The notes beneath the pieces are model-generated. The model had not been told where the DNA came from and ran no database searches. It worked only from the letters and a program-made list of their open reading frames with translations. Below, piece by piece: positions 12,352-24,370 of a stretch of DNA of 64,000 nucleotides (within the stretch, counting starts at the first letter, position 1; each line of letters opens with the position of its first letter). This DNA comes from Pelobates cultripes (lineage: Eukaryota; Chordata; Amphibia; Anura; Pelobatidae), in assembly GCA_933207985.1 (NCBI GenBank), contig OW240920.1:149513826-149577825 (forward strand). Direction: 5' to 3'. The position numbers and the translations under genes are program-made.

Positions 12352-12770
12352 TTAAAGGACCACTAGTGCCAGGAAAACATACTTGTTTTCCTGGCACTAT
12401 AGTGCCCTGAGGGTGCCCCCACCCTCAGGGTCCCCCTCCCGCCGGGCTCTGGGGAGAGGGTTAAATCTTACCTTTTTCCCAGCGCCGGGCGGGGAGCTCT
12501 CCTCCTCTTCGGCTGAATGCGCATGCGCGGCAGGAGCTCTGCGCGCATTCAGCCAGTCACATAGGAAAGCATTTACAATGCTTTCCTATGGACGCTGGTG
12601 TCTTCTCACTGATTTTCACGGATTTGGAGGCTGGATTAACCCATTTATAAACATAGCAGTTTCTCTGAAACTGCTATGTTTATTAAAAAAAGGGTTAATC
12701 CTTGAGGGACCTGGCACCCAGACCACTTCATAAAGCTGAAGTAGTCTGGGTGCCAAGAGTGGTCCTTTAA
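12352..12770. mobile_element. TTAA-flanked MITE (AGGACCACTAGTGCCAGG family)
   Basis: It starts TTAAAGGACCACTAGTGCCA and ends TGCCAAGAGTGGTCCTTTAA, which are inverted ends bounded by TTAA. Internal palindromes include the pair around GGAAAGCAT / ATGCTTTCC near 12565-12590 and the AACATAGCAGTTTC / GAAACTGCTATG pair near 12650-12680. A second copy of the family lies at 43023-43500. No coding is visible. Confidence 0.65.
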
Positions 12771-13779
12771 TGAATATATTTTAATGTGTCCTCTCTCTTA
12801 ATGCAATCTTAACGGTCTGTCCCTGGCAATGAGTGGCAATAGGGCGGCACCATAACCACGCTGTAGTGGTTATGGTGCTTAAAATGTTCCTTTAAAAATA
12901 AATATACCCCGTAGCTAGTCAATAAGGAATTGACAAAACTTGACGGCAGTAGAGTTGCTTTCTGTCAATGTAGAAAAAATACATAAAATAAAGTAGCTCC
13001 TATATCACATTATATCTTCAATGAAATTCCAGCGCAGTTAATGTATTTCATAAAGACTTTAACATTAAGAAATATTCATTTTCTGGGAAAGGAGGGGGTG
13101 ACAGATGCTGAATCCGGGTCATAGTGTAAACAGTTAACAGTGTGTAGACACCATCCACCTCTGACCTTGTGGTCTTTCACTATTCATAGCCTATGACCCC
13201 GCGGTGTTAATGGCTTCTCCATGTGTTCCTACTGCCAGTTCTGTGTCAGGCTGTGACATGTTACACAGCTTCTGACAGTCATTCCTGGCTACACACATAA
13301 GCACGTATACACATTAAAATGGCAGGCTGCTGGGACAGAGTTACCCCCACCTTGTCCTATTTAGTCAACGGCTAAAATGGAGGCTTTACAAGAAACAATC
13401 TAATTGCCAAACATTCTGTCGCCCAGCAAATCTCACCCCTCCCAGTTTAGTAAATAATACCCCCCCAGAGGTGGCATGGGAGAGTTATTTATTTAGCCAG
13501 CCGGGGCAGGCTGTCAAGGCCGCTCAAATCTTCAGTGTAATGCTTAGTTGACTTGGGCAATAAATCCTGTTTGGCAAATCATTAACAATCAATTCCTGGT
13601 ACCCATTACAGGCATTTAATTAGTTTGGCCACTGCTGAATGGGCATTTGATTCACTGGTCCAGTTATTAACAGGCATGTGATTAGTTGGTTCTGTCATTA
13701 ACGGGTATTTGATTGAGAACAACTGACCAGGATTTGTTGCCAAGTCCAACATATAGAAATTTTAAATATCCCAGGGAGT
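12771..13779. other. no gene seen
   Basis: I see no exon here. The start (to about 12895) has a short inverted pair around ATAACCACGCTGTAGTGGTT, which also occurs near 25950, so part is probably MITE remnant. The stretch 13080-13560 is unique-looking and could hold conserved non-coding sequence, but nothing in it supports a specific call. Confidence 0.35.
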
Positions 13780-13916
13780 GCAGTATCCCAGGCTGTACAC
13801 TATCCCAGGGCGCGCAGTATCCCAGGGCATGCAGTATCCCAGGGCGTACACTATCCCAGGACGTACACTATCCCAGGACGTACAGTATCCCAGGGCGTGC
13901 ACTATCCCAGGGTGTA
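13780..13916. repeat. 17-bp minisatellite
   Basis: About eight tandem copies of a unit like TATCCCAGGGCGTACAC, with A/G changes between copies. Confidence 0.85.
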
Positions 13917-14121
13917 CAAACGGCCATTTCTGATCTGTTTGCCAAAGATAGTGATCATATATTAAAATAAAGAAATCCCTACTTGCTCAAAAATAGTCTT
14001 TAAACCAATGATTCGATGAACTCACTATAAATACCAATATCTTAATGTTAATTACAAAGAAATGGACATTAGAAATAGCAGTAAAACAGAACAGGCTCGC
14101 ACAAAAGAAACCTATTGTTAC

Positions 14122-14278
14122 ATTACCATATAACAATCCTTTCTCGATATCCTTTTGTATGAGTATGTACTGCTGGACTATTAGAACTTTGGCTTTTGCA
14201 TTACCATATAACAATCCTTTCTCGATATCCTTTTGTATGAGTATGTACTGCTGGACTATTAGAACTTTGGCTTTTGCA
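14122..14278. repeat. 78-bp direct duplication
   Basis: Two nearly identical 78-bp copies in tandem, each containing ACCATATAACAATCC and TACTGCTGGACTATTAG. An AATAAAGAATTACAAAAATA tail follows near 14338, so this may be the end of a retroposed element. Confidence 0.8.
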
Positions 14279-14349
14279 TAAGCCCATGCACTACTCCTAT
14301 GCAACATTTATGTGCCTGTAATTTCTGTGATTTGAAAATAAAGAATTAC

Positions 14350-15984
14350 AAAAATAAAAGAAATAGCAGTAAATAAAGGGAATTGTAACTTGGCCTCCCA
14401 GGGAGTACGCTGCTCAATGTACAGGGAAACCCAAACAAGTCGTAATCGAAATACATAAAGAGAAGGAGAGACACCAGGAAATATCAATCATATAATAATA
14501 CAGAGAACGGCTGCTAGTAATCACCGTATTTACGAGTTATTAAGTGACAGTTTAGCCGTGTTACAATTTGGGGGTTTCTGGTTTTGATAGTGATTGCACT
14601 TGCATTGTGACAGGTGAATCACTTCTACATGGTAAGAAATCTCATTCAAACACAGCACCAATACAGTTCCTTTAATGGCAAACTAGCAGGAAATCAAGGA
14701 CTAATAGAGCTCAACTCAGCACAAAACATGAAGAATTATTTTCCAATTGCCTTAAACCCGAATTGATTTTGAACACCCACCAATTGCCTTTAAATCCCAG
14801 CTCCTTGATTTTGCAAACAATACTGCGTGTTGTAGTAATTAAAGTTCCTTTAGCTGCTGGGATGAGGATTTCAGAGTACAGATAAGACACAACAGGTTTC
14901 TAAATGATTTATTTACAATAAGATGATATAATACCCATTCTCAATGTATTATTTGCAGATACCAACGCCATGAACGGTGAAATACAGCTTGGAGAATTGG
15001 TCAAGCATTTCACTGAACGCATTTCAGGGTCCATTCCCCGGCCTGGAGAGGGTTAACGAGCTGCTTGCTGCCCAGCTCAGTCTGGAATTGGGGCAAGACT
15101 GTGGTATGTACCCGTCTGTGCAGGGATAAAGTTATTACACTGTGTCCTTGCTCAAGACATGGTACAAGCAGAAAAATGGTCACTCTCAGGAGATGTGACA
15201 AACATAGCTGAAAGTGCTGTCTGTGGATCTGTAAGGAACTTGGCACACAACGCCACATATATTAATTACGATTACACCAAACCATTGTTGTGTGCTCAGA
15301 GCTTCGTCCCTCGCTGAACACCGCTGACAGTGTGGAATGCGTTGACACGGTTTGCAGAGGGACTGTATATGAACTAACATTTATTTTGCATTGTAATATA
15401 ACAGAAAAGATATCCCATGTACACACGCTGTTGGTACAGAAGGGGTTAAAGTGAATATTCGGCTAGGGCAGAGAATGCATTATAACTGGATTGTTCAAAG
15501 TGACCCCCAGTGAGGGTTCACATCATGCTTGTATACTGTATGAAAGCTCTGAAGACATGAAACGAAAGGCGTATTAATACTCACTGCCAATTATAATATT
15601 CTCATACATAATATAATATACCGCACAGTATTGGCCATCGGACAGCCAGAGGCCTCAGAGAAGGCTGATGGTAAGAAAAACATGGCCCCAGCTTCTGTAC
15701 ATTCTGCTTTAATGCCGGTTTAAGGGGAGTAAGAGTAACATTTACACTTCTATAGTCAAGTAATTAGACTTTTTCTCTAAACACAGTTTAATGTTCCATG
15801 ACATGTGAGAATGTGGGGTGAAGGTCAGGCTGACGAACTCCGTGCACCGCAGTTAATGCACTGAGATAGATGAAATGCGTGGGACATCCACGAAGGATCA
15901 GACTGGAACTGTAACCGACTGAGGGGCATGAGGTGGGAACAACAAATCCTATAATGGTGAAACGCTACGGCTGCCCTCAAATCT
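14350..15984. other. no gene seen
   Basis: There are no supported exons. Open frames are short and lack splice or homology support. The sequence looks mostly single-copy by eye and no tandem array is present. Confidence 0.35.
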
Positions 15985-16650
15985 CCCCCTTTACATGGAA
16001 TGCTGGGTAACAGTTCAAGTGTCCACTCACCCTCCCCATCTGCAGATTCCCTCCTAAACTTAGCTAATCGATGACAAGGAGAGCTAGGCAACAGGCAGAG
16101 TGTCCACTCATCATCCCAATCTTCAGCCCCCCTTCCAAACTAAGATAATCACAAGGAGAGGTAGGTAGCAAGCTGAATGTTCACTCACCCTTCCAATCTG
16201 CAGTTTTCCATCCAAACTACGCTAATCTATTACAAGGAGAGCTAGGTAACGTGTTGAGTGTCCACTCACCCTTACAATCTACAGTTCCCCTCCTCAACTA
16301 AGCTAATTTAATACAAGGAGAACAAGTCCATAGGCTAATGTCCACTCACCCTTACAATCTGCAGGTCCCCTCCCAAACTATGCTAATTTATTACAGGGAG
16401 AGCTAGCCAACGGCTGAGTGTCCACTCACCCTTACAATCTGCAGGTCCCCTCCCAAACTATGCTAATTTATTACAGGGAGAGCTAGCCAACGGCTGAGTG
16501 TCCACTCACCCTTACAATCTGCAGGTCCCCTCCTAAACTAAGCTAATCAATTACAAGGAGAGCTAAGCAAGCGGCTAAGTGTCCACTCACCCTTCCAACC
16601 TCCAGCTCCTCTCTCAAAAACCATCTACCCTTTACAGCAGATACTGAGAG
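15985..16650. repeat. 80-bp minisatellite
   Basis: About eight copies of an approximately 80-bp unit beginning TGTCCACTCACCCTTACAAT, followed by a CTGCAGGTCCCCTCC segment and AGCTAATTTATTACAAGGAG. Two copies around 16361 and 16441 are almost identical, while the outer copies are degenerate. Confidence 0.85.
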
Positions 16651-17269
16651 AGAGTGTCCACTCACTCAGCAGGCAGCACCTCTCAAAATCAAATCTATGC
16701 ATCTATGGATTACAAGACACTCTGGTAACAAGCTCTTTGTCTGCAGATACAAGCCATGCCTTCATTAAGGCCACATGAACTAACATTATAGGAAAGCTGC
16801 CATCTATAGGCAAAACAGCAGATTTCACCAGAACAAGCACTTAGCTCTAATGCAGTTCGAATACTATGAGAGATCCCAATCTTACGCACATCTATCTCTG
16901 TGAAAAGAGCGCGTTTTACAGTACTATACTCTGCATACAAATGGAATGATGTGGAAACTAAAGCTAAAAATAACAGACATAGCTTCCTCATATATTAAGA
17001 AGCACCTCATAAACATTCCAAAATCTACGTGTAACAGTTGTCATATTCTGACATTATTAGAGAAATCAGAAATTGCCGCTGTGGTTATTGTCCAGTTGCA
17101 CTATTCACTCTGCATTCCAGTAGCCTCCTTCAACAGAAATGCCAAGTAACCAGCATGCCACAATTCCTATTGTTTTTCAGTTTATCTCTTAGTCTACTTG
17201 GAAGGTTTGGGATCATGCCCAGCCGATAATCCATTTCATGGATTTATTGCCTGTCCAACAGTCCATTTG

Positions 17270-18085
17270 GGTAGAGGGGATCTCCTATCTATCTGTAAGT
17301 CTAATGACAAGAGAACTAATACCTGTCTGCAAGTCCAGTTACGAGAGGGGTATCTCCTCACCTGTCTGCAAGTCCAGTTATGAGAGGGGTAGCTCCCCAT
17401 CTGTCTGTAAATCCAGTTAGGAGAGGGGTATCTCCTCACCTGTTTGTAAGTCCAGTTAGGAGAGGGGTATCTCCTCACCTGTTTGTAAGTCCAGTTAGGA
17501 GAGGGGTATCTCCTCACCTGTCTGCAAGTCCAGTTGGGAGAGGGGTAGCTCCTCACCTGTCTGCAGTCCAGTTAGGAGAGGGGTAGCTCCTCACCTGTCT
17601 GCAGTCCAGTTAGGAGAGGGGTATCTCCTCATCTGTCTGCAGTCCAGTTAGGAGAAGGGTATCTCCTCATCTGTCTGCAGTCCAGTTAGGAGAGGGGTAG
17701 CTCCTCATCTGTCTGCAGTCCAGTTAGGAGAGGGGTATCTCCTCATCTGTCTGCAAGTCCAGTTACGAGAGGGGTATCTCCTCACCTGTCTGCAAGTCCA
17801 GTTTGGAGAGGGGTAGCTCCTCACCTGTCTGCAAGTCCAGTTTGGAGAGGGGTAGCTCCTCACCTGTCTGTAAGTCCAGTTAGGAGAGGGGTAGCTCCTG
17901 ACCTGTCTGTAAGTCCAGTTAGGAGAGGGGTAGCTGCTCCCCTGTCATTAAGTCCAGTTAGGAGGGTAGCTCTTCAACTGTCTGTAAGACCAGTTGGGAG
18001 AGGGGTAGCTGCTCCCCTGTCATTAAGTCCAGTTAGGAGGGTAGCTCTTCAACTGTCTGTAAGTCCAGTTGGGAGAGGGGACTTT
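17270..18085. repeat. 39-bp minisatellite downstream of TBC1D25
   Basis: About 21 copies of a 37-39-bp unit containing CTGTCTGCAAGTCCAGTTAG and GAGAGGGGTATCTCCTCAC. Each unit holds a small dyad (GGAGA ... TCTCC) that could form a hairpin. It ends about 200 bp beyond the TBC1D25 stop codon, so it may lie in that gene's 3' UTR or just past it. Confidence 0.9.
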
Positions 18086-18291
18086 TCTTGTAGAGCACGG
18101 CCCTGCCTGCCCCAGCCCCAGTCACACAAGTCAGATTACTTCATATCATTGCTAGAGTTTTCATAATTATAAATAGAGCCTTAGAGTATTAACTCCTTCA
18201 CTGCTGTGGACAGAGTGTTAGAGTGCAATCAAACCACTCCTTTGATGGACTTTACCCAGAGCCAGTGGGTAAAATGTAGTGAATCAGGGTG

Positions 18292-19746
18292 TCAGGAGAT
18301 GGCTGGGGATTCTGCAGCTGCCTCATCTCCCTCCTCCGAGTCCCAAACCTTGGATTGAAGATAATCGGCAAACAACGCCTTGGCTCGATGCAGCACGCGG
18401 TTTAGGTTATGCCTCCTCACCAAGCGATTAAAATGCATTGCCAGCTCATCATAGCCCATGTTCTGTTTCATAATTTGCTCGCGGTGCTCCAACAAGATTG
18501 AGAGGCACAGAAAGAGCATAAATGGGTTCCCACGCCCAAACTCCTGTGGAGGGGGCAAGCTGATTGGGGCTGGGGAGTGAGCGACAGGCTGCTCAGGTTC
18601 AAGGTTTACATCGCTTTTCTCCTCTCCATTGGGGGTAGATGTTATGGGTTTCCCATCAAAACATGAAGGGGTGCACTGTGAGTTTGTGGTCTCTTCACTC
18701 AGGCAAGGGACAGATATGGATTTGGTGACTCCTAAAGAGTTAGGTGGTTTGATGAGTGGTTCTTCTTCCCAAAACGTTTCTTCTTCGTCGTCCTCTGTGG
18801 GCTGACGAATATTGAGAGGAGAACTGGCAGGTTCATCATCTCTCTCTACACTTATGTCCTCCATATTGGCACTATAACACTTAAACTCCCCAAAGCTGGC
18901 CTGTTTCAGTAATGGAGAGCACCTAGCAGTTGGCTCCTGATGTGCCCCTGGTTCTTTGTGTGTAACTTCCAATGATTTGCTCTCTTTCTGTTGTCCCTCC
19001 TCTTGCTCTTCCACCTCCTCCTCCTCTTCTTCCGGGCTTAGCCCACGGTCTGGACGCATCATATGCCTCCTCCTTGTGTTTTTACGACTCTCCCCTGGTG
19101 CACATGGTGAGCCCACCAGCTCCACTTCTTTCTCAGGAGGGTCTGGGGGTAATGAACTCCAAGTCACCTCCAGCATCCGCAAGGCATCCTCAAAAGCAAA
19201 CTCCCTCTTGAGCTCCAGAAGAAGCCAACGATAGCAGAAGAGCAGGTCATCAGCCCCACGGGAGACAAGGTAGGAGCTGAAATCGGGATCAGAGTATCGT
19301 AGTAGAAGCTTGAGGTGGGAAAACTTGACAGACATACACTCCCCATCCATGTGGAAGTTTCCCTCCAGTCGCTTCATGATGCCACAGAAGCAAATAAATG
19401 CATGGGCCTCGTTGTCCATCACAGCCAGGATAGGTGAGGCTATGTCACTCATGCCCTGACAGTAAGATACCTGCGGATGTGTAACAGCATATGTGGTGAG
19501 CAGGTCGTGTAGTGCTTGCAAGTGCGGGCTGTCCTCAGATCCTGCATAGTAAGGGTGTGTGCGGTCTGTGCGCAGGACATCTTTCAGTACATTGCCTTGA
19601 ATGAATTCCAGGTCCTCTTCGCTGCATCGTTCCCGCCACTCGCTCTTCAGCTGGTAATACTCTCGAGTCTTACACTTCATGTAGTCCAGGCGCTCCTGCC
19701 CGCTAAGGCCATCCGGGTACACATTGAGAAGGTAACGCCAAACCAC
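18292..19746 (-). CDS. TBC1D25: TBC1D25 last coding exon (TBC catalytic domain and C-terminus)
   Basis: 484 codons plus stop in one exon. It starts after the acceptor CTACCTAG with GTG GTT TGG CGT (VVWRYLLNVYPDG) and ends at a TGA whose complement is at 18292-18294. It contains DVLRTDR (arginine finger), SYCQGMSD (glutamine finger), the variable acidic loop and a conserved tail LFADYLQSKVWDSEEGDEA. The frame is fully open with no damage. Confidence 0.95.
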   Translation of the reverse strand: MVWRYLLNVYPDGLSGQERLDYMKCKTREYYQLKSEWRERCSEEDLEFIQGNVLKDVLRTDRTHPYYAGSEDSPHLQALHDLLTTYAVTHPQVSYCQGMSDIASPILAVMDNEAHAFICFCGIMKRLEGNFHMDGECMSVKFSHLKLLLRYSDPDFSSYLVSRGADDLLFCYRWLLLELKREFAFEDALRMLEVTWSSLPPDPPEKEVELVGSPCAPGESRKNTRRRHMMRPDRGLSPEEEEEEVEEQEEGQQKESKSLEVTHKEPGAHQEPTARCSPLLKQASFGEFKCYSANMEDISVERDDEPASSPLNIRQPTEDDEEETFWEEEPLIKPPNSLGVTKSISVPCLSEETTNSQCTPSCFDGKPITSTPNGEEKSDVNLEPEQPVAHSPAPISLPPPQEFGRGNPFMLFLCLSILLEHREQIMKQNMGYDELAMHFNRLVRRHNLNRVLHRAKALFADYLQSKVWDSEEGDEAAAESPAIS

Positions 19747-22700
19747 CTAGGTAGGACAAATAGACCATTAATTGCATGAATGCTACCAGTGAATGCCAAT
19801 TGGTTTATATTGTGTGGCTGGGGAGTATCTACTAGCTATACAAACGCAAAAGGTTTTTCAGAATTAATATAAAACGCAACAACCCCTTGGCCACAGATTG
19901 TATAATGTCAAACACAAGCTATTAGACATTATCTGAGCAGAGCAGCCATGTGGGGGCAATGACGTGGCAGGGTGTAGAACATGTTCAATAAGCTAAATTG
20001 ATACTGCAAAGTAAAAGGAAGCCATCGAGAAAGAATATTCTCTCTTTTTTTTTTTTTTTACCCCCTTCCGAATCCACTATTTTATTGTCCGCCTGGTCAT
20101 CCCCAAATGACCCTATGTCCCCCATTTTACCTTTTTAAAACACTTTATTTTATGCCTGGGCCACGTCATCTGCCCACACTAGATAGCACTGTTAAATTCC
20201 TGCGCATGCTCAGTTTAGCACTTGGGCATTCGCTATTGTCCGAAATGCAGATTGGAATTTCAGCTATTCGTTCATTCATCAGAAAGACAAATTAATGAAT
20301 TGAAATTTCAAATAAACGAACGAAGACCGAATTTCGGTAAGTATGATTTTTTTTTTTTTTTTATTTTACAGGTATTTGGTTTAATGCTCCCCTTCACTAT
20401 TTTTAGGGTGAGGGGAGTAGGTAGGGTTTTTTTTATTTTTTTATTTGGGGGGGGGGGCGGACACACCCTAGTGACCTGTGGGGGTAATTTTACATTCAGC
20501 CACCACTCGTGGCCAATAGGTGGGGGACAATAGGTCCCCCCCCTCTGTTGTCACTTGTGGCCTCCACCTGCCGCTCATGGGTAGAGGTCGGGGGGATGCG
20601 ATCAGACTCCCTCTCTTCTCCCCCTGTTGGGATGCGATCAGACTCCCTCTCTTCTCCCCCTGTTGGGATGCGATCAGACTCCCTCTCTTCTCCCCCTGTT
20701 GGGATGCGATCAGACTCCCTCTCTTCTCCCCCTGTCGGGATGCGATCAGACTCCCTCTCTTCTCCCCCTGTCGGCATGCGATCAGACTCCCTCTCTTCTC
20801 CCCCTGTCGGGATGCGATCAGACTCCCTCTCTTCTCCCCCTGTCTGGATGCGATCAGACTCCCTCTCTTCTACCCCTGTGGGGACGTGATCAGACTCCCT
20901 CTCTTCTACCCCTGTGGGGACGTGATCAGACTCCCTCTCTTCTACCCCTGTGGGGACGTGATCAGACTCCCTCTCTTCTACCCCTGTCAGGTTGTGATCA
21001 GACTCCCTCTCTTCTACCCCTGTCGGGACGTGATCAGACTCCCTCTCTTCTATCCCTGTCGGGACGTGATCAGACTCCCTCTCTTCTACCCCTGTGGGGA
21101 CGTGATCAGACTCCCTCTCTTCTATCCCTGTCGGGATGTAATCAGACTCCCTCTCTTCTACCCCTGTCGGGACGTGATCAGACTCCCTCTCTTCTCCCCC
21201 TGTCAGGTTGTGATCAGACTCCCTCTCTTCTACCCCTGTGGGGACGTGATCAGACTCCCTCTCTTCTACCCCTGTCGGGACGTGATCAGACTCCCTCTCT
21301 TCTCCCCCTGTGGGATGTAATCAGACTCCCTCTCTTCTCCCCCTGTCAGGTTGTGATCAGACTCCCTCTCTTCTCCCCCTGTCAGGTTGTGATCAGACTC
21401 CCTCTCTTCTCCCCCTGTGGGGACGTGATCAGACTCCCTCTCTTCTACCCCTGTCAGGTTGTGATCAGACTCCCTCTCTTCTCCCCCTGTCAGGTTGTGA
21501 TCAGACTCCCTCTCTTCTCCCCCTGTGGGGACGTGATCAGACTCCCTCTCTTCTCCCCCTGTCAGGATGTGATCAGACTCCCTCTCTTCTCCCCCTGTCA
21601 GGATGTGATCAGTCTCCCTCTCTTCTCCTTTGGTAAAGGCGGATAGCGACGAAACGTTCTGGGCTATTTTGTGTTTGACGTCTTCACCCTCTTCTCATGT
21701 TCCTTGATAGGGTCTGTGTTTGGTATGTATTTTTTGGTTCACTATCTTATACAGGTATCATAACATTGCTTTTTTTTGTATCAGTGGTTATACCACTTAA
21801 TGTGGATTATTTAGATCAGAATTTTCCTACTTTGTTTCTTTGGTCTTAGTCATTGCTTACATATTTGTTTAAGTATATTGTCATTCTATGATGTCCTTGT
21901 TGATACCTGTTATATATGAGCCTGTACAATAGTTTTTTGCATTTTTATTGGTTCTGCTCCTCCTTTCATTATTACATCATTTAATTCAAAGACATATCCA
22001 GAGACAGCTACCTTCTACAGACCTTCACAGAGAGGGCGTGGCTTAGCTGTGACATCATTCTAATCAAAGACATATCCAGAGACAGCTACCTTCTACAGAC
22101 CTTCACAGAGAGGGCGTGGCTTAGCTGTGACATCATTCAATTCTAAGACATATCCAGAGACAGCTACCTTCTACAGAACTTCACAGAGAGGGCGTGGCTT
22201 AGCTGTGACATCATTCAATTCAAAGACATATCCAGAGACAGCTACCTTCTACAGAACTTCACAGAGAGGGCGTGGATTAGCTGTGACATCATTCAATTCT
22301 AAGACATATCCAGAGACAGCTACCTTCTACAGACCTTCACAGAGAGGGCGTGGCTTAGCTGTGACATCATTCAATTCTAAGACATATCCAGAGACAGCTA
22401 CCTTCTACAGACCTTCACAGAGAGGGTGTGGCTTAGCTGTGACATCATTCAATTCTAAGACATATCCAGAGACAGCTACCTTCTACAAACCTTCACAGAG
22501 AGGGCGTGGCTTAGCTGTGACATCATTCAATTCAAAGACATATCCAGAGACAGCTACCTTCTACAAACCTTCACAGAGAGGGCATGGCTTAGCTGTGACA
22601 TCATTCAATTCAAAGACATATCCAGACAGCTACCTTCTACAGACCTTCACAGAGAGGGCGTGAATATGATAACAGACCTTTACATTGCAAACATGTTTTT

Positions 22701-24329
22701 TTTTTTTAGCTGTAAGCTAACTTCCCACAGAACAAAGCATGCCGAGTTGATATCACATCTCATCCTCCAAACCCAGCAACCTTCTATTGTCTGCTTACGA
22801 GAGTGTCCCAGGTATCTAAATACTGAGCTGGTATCCTACATGATGTAAATATTGTATTCTCCTCACAATACAAGGTGAGCTTACTATAAGCTAAGCCGAT
22901 GTTAACTAACCCAGAGGGAGATTCATTTAACTGGATACAAAACCTCTGGCTAGGCATTGCAGGTAACCTGTTCTCCTCCTTGTCCTCTCTCACCCACATA
23001 TTGTCACACCCTGCTCATCATACTCACCTTGCGCAGTGAAGGCTCCACGCCACCATGGTATATACGCAAACGCAGGTCCTCAGGACGTGTCAGCTGTCCT
23101 TCATGGTTCAGGTATGTGTGGAACTCTGTATCGCTCAAAGGTGGTTTAAAAGGCTTTATATCTTCCCCGTAAGACCAACTCAAGGCTTGCTGAACTTTGG
23201 AAAGTGTCCGTCCTACCTGTATCATAATAAATACACAATGCTGGAGTAACCACACAAAGGGAAATTGGCACAAAATTAAAGATGCAACAAGCTATATTTA
23301 TAGGGTATTATCTCACAAGAGATGGGGCTCACCTGAGACAAGATGGTCTGGGTAAAGGGAAGTGCTGAGCTCAGTGTACGCTTGTCCACTAGAAACAGGT
23401 CTGTGCCAATAACATCCTTTGGACTAATGATATCCCAGTCTTCAAGCAATGGACCTGCAGTGAGAACATTCTGTATTACAGGGGGCTGCAGTGAGGACAT
23501 TCTGTATTACAGGGGGCTGCAGTGAGGACATTCTGTATTACAGGGGGGCTGCAGTGAGGACATTCTGTATTACGGGGGGGTGCTGCAGCGAGGACATTCT
23601 GTATTACAGGGGGGTGCTGCAGCGAGGACATTCTGTATTACAGGGGGGTGCTGCAGTGAGGACATTCTGTATTACAGGGGGGTGCTGCAGTGAGGACATT
23701 CTGTATTACGGGGTGCTGCAGTGAGGACATTCTGTATTACGGGGTGCTGCAGTGAGGACATTCTGTATTACGAGGGTCTGCAGTGAGGACAGTCTGTATT
23801 ACAAGAAACTGCAATAATTATCTGCTAGGGTTAACTCCTCCTCTAGTGGCTGTCTATCAGACAGCCACTAGACAGACTTCCGGGTTCTTAGATTATTTTT
23901 GGTTGTCTGAACGACGCTGGACGTCCTCGCGCTACTCTGTTCTCATTGAGCTGCATTGGGAAGACTGTGATTGGACAGACACAGAAAGTCTGGGCGGGGT
24001 TAGAAGGGATGGTTTGCAAAGGCTGCAGACAACAGATGCAGTTTATCACATTTTGTATATCACGCAAGGTTTTGGGAATCCTTGTAGATCTAATGCTGCC
24101 TCCTCTTGAATATTATAGGGAGTGCCTAAACTTTTCCCATTTAAAAAAATGTATAATTAAATGCATGCAAGTTTTATTTTGGGATATATCTACTAAATAC
24201 AGCTTTATTTATTTTGTATTTGGGCAATGGAGTGTCCCTTTAAGTATTTAAAGAAACTTTGTTATAGTTATTGGGACTTACAGTGGACACTCTGATGTGA
24301 CACTAGGCATTACAAGGGACACATTCTGA

Positions 24330-24370
<41 letters not shown>

